Shown one piece after another: positions 44,267 to 47,784 of a stretch of DNA of 47,784 nt (positions are counted from its first letter, which is position 1; each line of letters starts with the position of its first letter). A program made the translations under genes and the position numbers. The notes beneath the pieces were generated by a model, which saw only the letters and a list, made by a program, of their open reading frames with translations, was not told where the DNA came from and ran no database searches. This DNA is from Burkholderiales bacterium (GTDB lineage: Bacteria > Pseudomonadota > Gammaproteobacteria > Burkholderiales > Burkholderiaceae_C): assembly GCA_016000195.1 (NCBI GenBank), contig JAECRO010000021.1, positions 1-47,784 of the forward strand. Reading direction: 5' to 3'.

Positions 44267-45160
44267 TCAACGGCCCCAGTACGACAGGGCAATGCCGGAA
44301 AACACCGTGAAGCCCAGCCAGTGATTCAGGCGAAAAGCCTTGAAGCAGTCGTCGCGCTGGCGTTTGCGGATCAGCCAGCCATGCCACAGCGCCTGCGCCA
44401 CAGCCAGACCAATTGCTATCATAAAAATAGCTGACTGCGCATATCCAGCAAGCGCAAAAGCCCATATTGATATAAAAATCAGGTAACTAAGCATGACGCC
44501 GGCCACGTCGAAGCGGCCCAGCGTGATGGCCGACGTTTTCATGCCGATCAACAGGTCGTCGTCGCGGTCCACCATGGCGTATTCGGTGTCGTAGGCAATC
44601 ACCCAGAACAGGTTGCCCAGCAGCAGCAGCCAGGCCAGCAGCGGCACGCGCGACTGCACGGCGGTGAATGCCATCGGGATGCCAAAGCTGAACGCCACGC
44701 CCAGCACCGCCTGCGGCATTGCCACATAGCGCTTGGCAAACGGGTACATCAGCGTGACGGCCAGCGCGGCGAACGACCAGGCGATGGTCGCCGCATTCGT
44801 GGTCAGCACCAGGCCGAACGCCAGCAAGGCCAGCAGCGCGCCCAGCACCAGCGCCTCCTTGATCGAGAGCGCGCCGCTGGTCACTGGCCGCTGGGCGGTG
44901 CGCTTGACGTGGCGGTCAAAATCGCGGTCCGCCACGTCATTGACGCAGCAGCCCGCGCTGCGCATCAGGAAGGTTCCCAGCGTGAAGACCGCCACCAGGC
45001 GCCAGCCCGGAAACCCGTGCGACGCCACCCACAGCGCGGACAACGTGGGCCACAGCAGCAGCAGCCACCCGGCCGGCCGGTTCCAGCGGATCAACTGCAG
45101 ATACAGGGCCAGCTTGCCAGGCCTGCCGTCAGCCGTCGCCGAAAAAAACGAAGCCGCCAA
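44267..45160 (-). CDS. ubiA: 4-hydroxybenzoate octaprenyltransferase
   Basis: An integral membrane prenyltransferase of about 297 residues in ubiquinone synthesis. The first Asp-rich motif is [20 protein letters not shown] and the second is [17 protein letters not shown]; both bind Mg-diphosphate. Several hydrophobic helices follow. TTG 45160 is proposed as start, 4 bases after the dps stop, with GGAAGAG upstream inside the end of dps; an ATG at 45208 would overlap dps by 44 bases. Repeat copy G (44414–44470) lies within its 3' part and encodes a helix segment without breaking the frame. Confidence 0.9.
   Translation of the reverse strand: MAASFFSATADGRPGKLALYLQLIRWNRPAGWLLLLWPTLSALWVASHGFPGWRLVAVFTLGTFLMRSAGCCVNDVADRDFDRHVKRTAQRPVTSGALSIKEALVLGALLALLAFGLVLTTNAATIAWSFAALAVTLMYPFAKRYVAMPQAVLGVAFSFGIPMAFTAVQSRVPLLAWLLLLGNLFWVIAYDTEYAMVDRDDDLLIGMKTSAITLGRFDVAGVMLSYLIFISIWAFALAGYAQSAIFMIAIGLAVAQALWHGWLIRKRQRDDCFKAFRLNHWLGFTVFSGIALSYWGR
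44414..44470. repeat. Dispersed 55-bp element, copy G, inside ubiA
   Basis: Plus-strand reading is TGCTATCATAAAAATAGCTG, then ACTGCGCA, a core, and AGCGCAAAAGCCCATATTGA, in the same orientation and register as copy A. It is wholly inside ubiA, on the strand opposite to the gene. Confidence 0.7.
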
Positions 45161-45164
45161 GGGT

Positions 45165-45692
45165 TTACTCTTCCAGCAGCGAGCGCAGCATCCACGCGGT
45201 CTGCTCATGCACCGTCATGCGCTGCGTCAGCAGGTCGGCGGTCGGCTCGTCGCTGGCCTTGTCGGCCATGGGGAACAGCTCGCGGGCGGTACGCGCCACC
45301 GCTTCATGACCCTGCACCAGGATGCGCACCATTTCCAGCGCTTTCGGCGGCGTGACAGGCACATCCGGCACCGTGGCCAGCAGGCTGAACTGCGCATACG
45401 AGCCGGGCGCCGGGTGGCCGAGCGAGCGGATGCGTTCGGCCACCGGGTCCACCGCGTTCCACAGCTCGGTGTACTGCGTCATGAACATGGTGTGCAGCGT
45501 GTTGAACATCGGCCCGGTCACGTTCCAGTGGAAATTGTGCGTCGTCAGGTAGAGCGTGTAGGTGTCGGCCAGCAGGCGGCTCAAGCCCTGGGCAATCGCG
45601 GCACGGTCTTTTTCGCTGATGCCGATGTTGATGGCCGGGGCGGCTTGAAGCGTCGCTTTAACAATGATGGTTTTGGCAGGAGATTTAGCCAT
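45165..45692 (-). CDS. dps: Dps-family DNA-protecting ferritin
   Basis: A 175-residue Dps. It stores iron using H2O2 and protects DNA in a dodecamer. Ligand candidates are His55 in [13 protein letters not shown], His67 in TLHTMF, Asp82 and Glu86 in [12 protein letters not shown]. The residue four after His67, usually Asp or Glu in this family, is Met71. The N-terminus has three Lys in the first 12 residues, useful for DNA binding. AAGGA lies 8–12 bases before ATG 45692. It is downstream of oxyR with an OxyR-like site in front. Confidence 0.94.
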   Translation of the reverse strand: MAKSPAKTIIVKATLQAAPAINIGISEKDRAAIAQGLSRLLADTYTLYLTTHNFHWNVTGPMFNTLHTMFMTQYTELWNAVDPVAERIRSLGHPAPGSYAQFSLLATVPDVPVTPPKALEMVRILVQGHEAVARTARELFPMADKASDEPTADLLTQRMTVHEQTAWMLRSLLEE

Positions 45693-45728
45693 GATTTTTT
45701 TCCTTTAAAAGATAACGGGGGAATCAAT

Positions 45729-45757
45729 ACTTTACGAACTCAAGCCGGGCGCAGCAA
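45729..45757 (-). promoter_or_regulatory. Probable dps promoter
   Basis: On the minus strand TTGCTG (45752–45757) and TAAAGT (45729–45734) are 17 bases apart. Both boxes are weak, as expected for an activated promoter, and the -35 box abuts the OxyR-like site. Confidence 0.55.
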
Positions 45758-45793
45758 CAGCCGCTGCCTATGCGCATCATAGGCAGTGCTGAT
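45757..45793 (-). promoter_or_regulatory. OxyR-type operator upstream of dps
   Basis: Minus strand reads ATCA-N7-CTAT-N7-ATAG-N7-CTGT, against the known OxyR pattern ATAG-N7-CTAT-N7-ATAG-N7-CTAT. That is 13 of 16 fixed bases, with the two central blocks perfect. It ends at the -35 box of the proposed dps promoter, the usual place for OxyR activation. Confidence 0.68.
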
Positions 45794-45805
45794 AACCGGC
45801 CGGAC

Positions 45806-46762
45806 TCAGGACAACCGCGTGACGCCCGGCAGCTCACAGGCATAAATGGCATTGCGCAGCGCGGCAATCGCTTCATAGCGGGTAAAACTGCGGCGCCAGG
45901 CCAGCACCACGCGCCGGGTCGGCACATGGCCGTCAAACGGCAGGTAGGTGATGTAGGAGGGCTGATCTGCAGACGCGTTGCTGCTTCGGGCAACCAGCGC
46001 CTCTTTCGGCACGCCCAGACGCGGCACCAGCGTGATGCCCATGCCGGCGGCCACCATGTGCTTGATGGTTTCCAGCGACGAGCCTTCGAAGCTCTTGCTG
46101 ATGCCTTCGGCGCTGCTCGAAAAGCGCGCGAACTCGGGGCAGACCTCCAGCACATGGTCGCGAAAACAGTGGCCGGTGCCCAGCAGCAGCAGGGTTTCCT
46201 TTTTTAATTCCTCGGCCGTCACGCTGCTGCGCGCGGCCAGCGCGTGGCTGCTGGGCACGGCGGCCATGAAGGGCTCGTCGTAGAGCGGCGCAATCGCCAG
46301 GTTGGTGTCGGGAAACGGCTCGGCCAGAATGGCGCAGTCGATCTCGCCGGTGCGCAGTTCTTCGAGCAGCTTGACGGTGAAGTTTTCATGCAGCATCAGC
46401 GGCATCTGCGGCGTTTTCTCGATGATCTGGCGCACCAGGTCGGGCAGCAGGTAGGGCCCGATGGTGTAGATCACGCCCAGCCGCAGGCTGCCGGCCAGCG
46501 GATCCTTGCCGCGCCGGGCAATCTCGCGGATGCTGTCGGCCTGCTCCAGCACGCTTTGCGCCTGGCGCACGATTTCCTCGCCCAGCGGCGTGACAGTGAT
46601 TTCATTGGCATTGCGCTCGAACAGCTTGACCTGGAGTTCTTCCTCCAACTTCTTGATCGCCACGCTGAGCGTGGGCTGCGAGACATGGCAGGCCTCCGCG
46701 CCCCGGCCGAAATGCTTTTCTCTGGCCACGGCGACTATGTATTTGAGTTCGGTCAGCGTCAT
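45806..46762 (-). CDS. oxyR: Hydrogen peroxide sensor and transcriptional regulator OxyR
   Basis: A 318-residue LysR-family protein. The helix-turn-helix is at about 15–45 (FGRGAEACHVSQPTLSVAIK). The redox pair Cys199 and Cys208 in GTGHCFRDHVLEVCPE falls at exactly the E. coli OxyR positions, so it can form the peroxide-sensing disulfide. ATG 46762 starts MTLTELKYIV; a longer frame upstream lacks homology. It is transcribed toward dps, its likely target. Confidence 0.96.
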   Translation of the reverse strand: MTLTELKYIVAVAREKHFGRGAEACHVSQPTLSVAIKKLEEELQVKLFERNANEITVTPLGEEIVRQAQSVLEQADSIREIARRGKDPLAGSLRLGVIYTIGPYLLPDLVRQIIEKTPQMPLMLHENFTVKLLEELRTGEIDCAILAEPFPDTNLAIAPLYDEPFMAAVPSSHALAARSSVTAEELKKETLLLLGTGHCFRDHVLEVCPEFARFSSSAEGISKSFEGSSLETIKHMVAAGMGITLVPRLGVPKEALVARSSNASADQPSYITYLPFDGHVPTRRVVLAWRRSFTRYEAIAALRNAIYACELPGVTRLS

Positions 46763-46821
46763 GGGGGAATTGTCTGCTTTTTGGGTTCGACAAAGCATAT
46801 CAATCCGTGATAGCCTTCTCC

Positions 46822-47197
46822 ATGAGTTCACAGGAATCGAAAGAAACGGGTCTTGACTATCTGCTGGGTCTGGATGGCAACATCGAATTTCAAAACGGCG
46901 AGGGTTATTGGGTCAAGATGGATGTTTCCCGTGTGGCCGTCACAGCAGAAAGACCGCATGGCATCAAGTACAGCTTGACCTTGCATGCGCCGGGCGGCGA
47001 ACGCCTGATGGGATTTGACAACGCCCACGGCGGAATCAAACCTGCCGGGTCACGCTTTCTGCATGTCGGCAAGCAGTATCCCTACGATCACCGGCGCCGC
47101 AGACAGCGGAATCACTTACGAGTTCAACACGGCCTACCGGTTGGTCAGTGATTTTTATGCCGAGGTTGATCGGGTTTTGAAAGAGGTATCACCATGA
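46822..47197 (+). pseudogene. tumE: TumE-like toxin gene with a frameshift
   Basis: From ATG 46822 the frame gives TGLDYLLGLDGNIEFQNGEG and then ERPHGIKYSLTLHAPGGERL and GFDNAHG, the pattern of TumE/DUF6516 toxins. After YPYDHRR (about 47095) the family sequence continues in the next frame as ADSGITYEFNTAYRLVSDFY to TGA 47197. One extra base in the GGCGCCGC region would explain this. The out-of-frame continuation ends at 47151. The restored end overlaps the start of the antitoxin gene (ATGA), as in intact operons. A true mutation and a sequencing error cannot be told apart here. Confidence 0.75.
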
Positions 47198-47547
47198 ACA
47201 AGGTATTGAAAGTAGGCATTGCCAGCGTGCAGGAGCAGCGGGCGCGGTCCTTGGCCATTGCCGCCGGGACGCGCCAGCGCAGCGACGATGAACCGCATGT
47301 CTGGTTCCCTTCGGTTGCCGCCATGGCCCGGGTGTTGTCGGACGAAAACATGGCCTTGCTCAAAGCGGTTCGCGAGCAGCGGCCGGACTCCATGGATGCG
47401 CTGGCGCAAGTGGTCGGCAAGCACGCCCCCAATGTGTCGCGTTCACTGCACACGATGGCGGCGTATGGGCTTGTCGAATTCGTCAAGAATGGCCGGACCG
47501 TCACGCCGCAGGCGACGTTTGAGCATTTGTCGGTGGAGTTGTGCTGA
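47194..47547 (+). CDS. tumA: TumA-like antitoxin (winged-helix DNA-binding protein)
   Basis: A 117-residue protein of the HVO_A0114-like putative DNA-binding group. A winged helix-turn-helix occupies about 45–105 (MARVLSDENMALLKAVREQR; VGKHAPNVSRSLHTMAAYGL; VEFVKNGRTVTP). It should bind the TumE toxin and repress the operon. ATG 47194 overlaps the toxin's restored stop. This gene looks intact. Confidence 0.8.
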   Translation: MNKVLKVGIASVQEQRARSLAIAAGTRQRSDDEPHVWFPSVAAMARVLSDENMALLKAVREQRPDSMDALAQVVGKHAPNVSRSLHTMAAYGLVEFVKNGRTVTPQATFEHLSVELC

Positions 47548-47596
47548 CATGAAAAACACAATTTCCACTATCACGCAATCCTGAAAAGGAAATTCA

Positions 47597-47671
47597 ATGA
47601 CTCCAAAAGAGGCCATCCACAAACTGCTGAACGACGCGGCCCTGGAGCTACCTTGTAAAGGTCCCGGATGA
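47597..47671 (+). other. Short open frame, possibly a truncated gene
   Basis: AAAAGGAAATTCA precedes an ATG that starts MTPKEAIHKLLNDAALELPC and stops after 24 codons at TGA 47671. The good ribosome site suggests the 5' end of a gene cut by rearrangement. The remaining bases to 47784 show no gene and no motif I can name. Confidence 0.3.
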
Positions 47672-47784
47672 TTGTATAGACTCAAGGCGATATCCACTAT
47701 TCATGGCTCGCGATGTAATGCGTGGGCTGATGGAGCAGCTAGGAGCCTGTCGAAGTTAGGGTAAAAGTTGGTCAGAATTACTTA

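Noticed and set aside
45764-45786. Terminator hairpin for oxyR
   Set aside because: The stem is perfect but no T-run follows on the minus strand, and the spacing of CTAT and ATAG blocks fits an OxyR site better.

Overview
The window looks like chromosome from a high-GC betaproteobacterium of the family Comamonadaceae, most likely Polaromonas or a close relative. This rests on gene order (liuA–can–aceK–thiolase; rplN to rplQ followed by an initiator tRNA), on the protein sequences, and on two kinds of short dispersed repeat that I associate with this family. The genus is an inference from memory, not a search result.

Layout. (1) 1–24.3 kb is a leucine/isovalerate (liu) catabolic region: isovaleryl-CoA dehydrogenase (3' end only), carbonic anhydrase, AceK, a thiolase, an AMP-forming acyl-CoA ligase with a divergent AraC-type regulator, both methylcrotonyl-CoA carboxylase subunits, and HMG-CoA lyase. 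It is heavily worked over. Three genes (an acyl-CoA dehydrogenase, the methylglutaconyl-CoA hydratase liuC and a ghrA-like reductase) survive only as internally deleted remnants. Accessory modules sit between the metabolic genes: an orphan addiction-module antitoxin, a two-gene cassette of unknown function (6.9–8.4 kb), a HipBA-type toxin–antitoxin pair between a full ychJ-like gene and a truncated copy of it, and a two-gene PHP-ATPase (TrlF-like) plus AlbA_2/HATPase module (19.2–23.3 kb), which is the best candidate for an under-described defence system. (2) 24.3–28.3 kb holds a YbaK–DUF1289 fusion, a DsbA-like isomerase, and a cNMP/CBS/nucleotidyltransferase protein paired with a DnaQ-like exonuclease. 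(3) 28.4–30.0 kb is an IS3-family element inserted in the remains of another transposase gene. (4) 30.1–39.2 kb, minus strand, is an initiator tRNA-Met and the spc/alpha ribosomal operon from rplN to rplQ, including secY and rpoA, with a strong promoter and a 5'-end hairpin upstream of rplN; infA and the S10 operon are not attached. (5) 39.4–43.7 kb holds divergent glpD and glpK, then proC. (6) 43.9–47.5 kb holds a small secreted Ala/Lys/His-rich protein, ubiA, dps and oxyR (with an OxyR-like operator in front of dps), and a TumE–TumA-like toxin–antitoxin pair whose toxin gene is frameshifted.

How it works together. The liu enzymes take isovaleryl-CoA to acetoacetate and acetyl-CoA. The hydratase step is missing here and must be supplied from elsewhere, if the pathway runs at all. 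The oxyR–dps pair is a peroxide-response unit. Across the whole window a roughly 55-bp repeat with TGCGCA arms occurs at least seven times, twice inside intact genes (liuB and ubiA).
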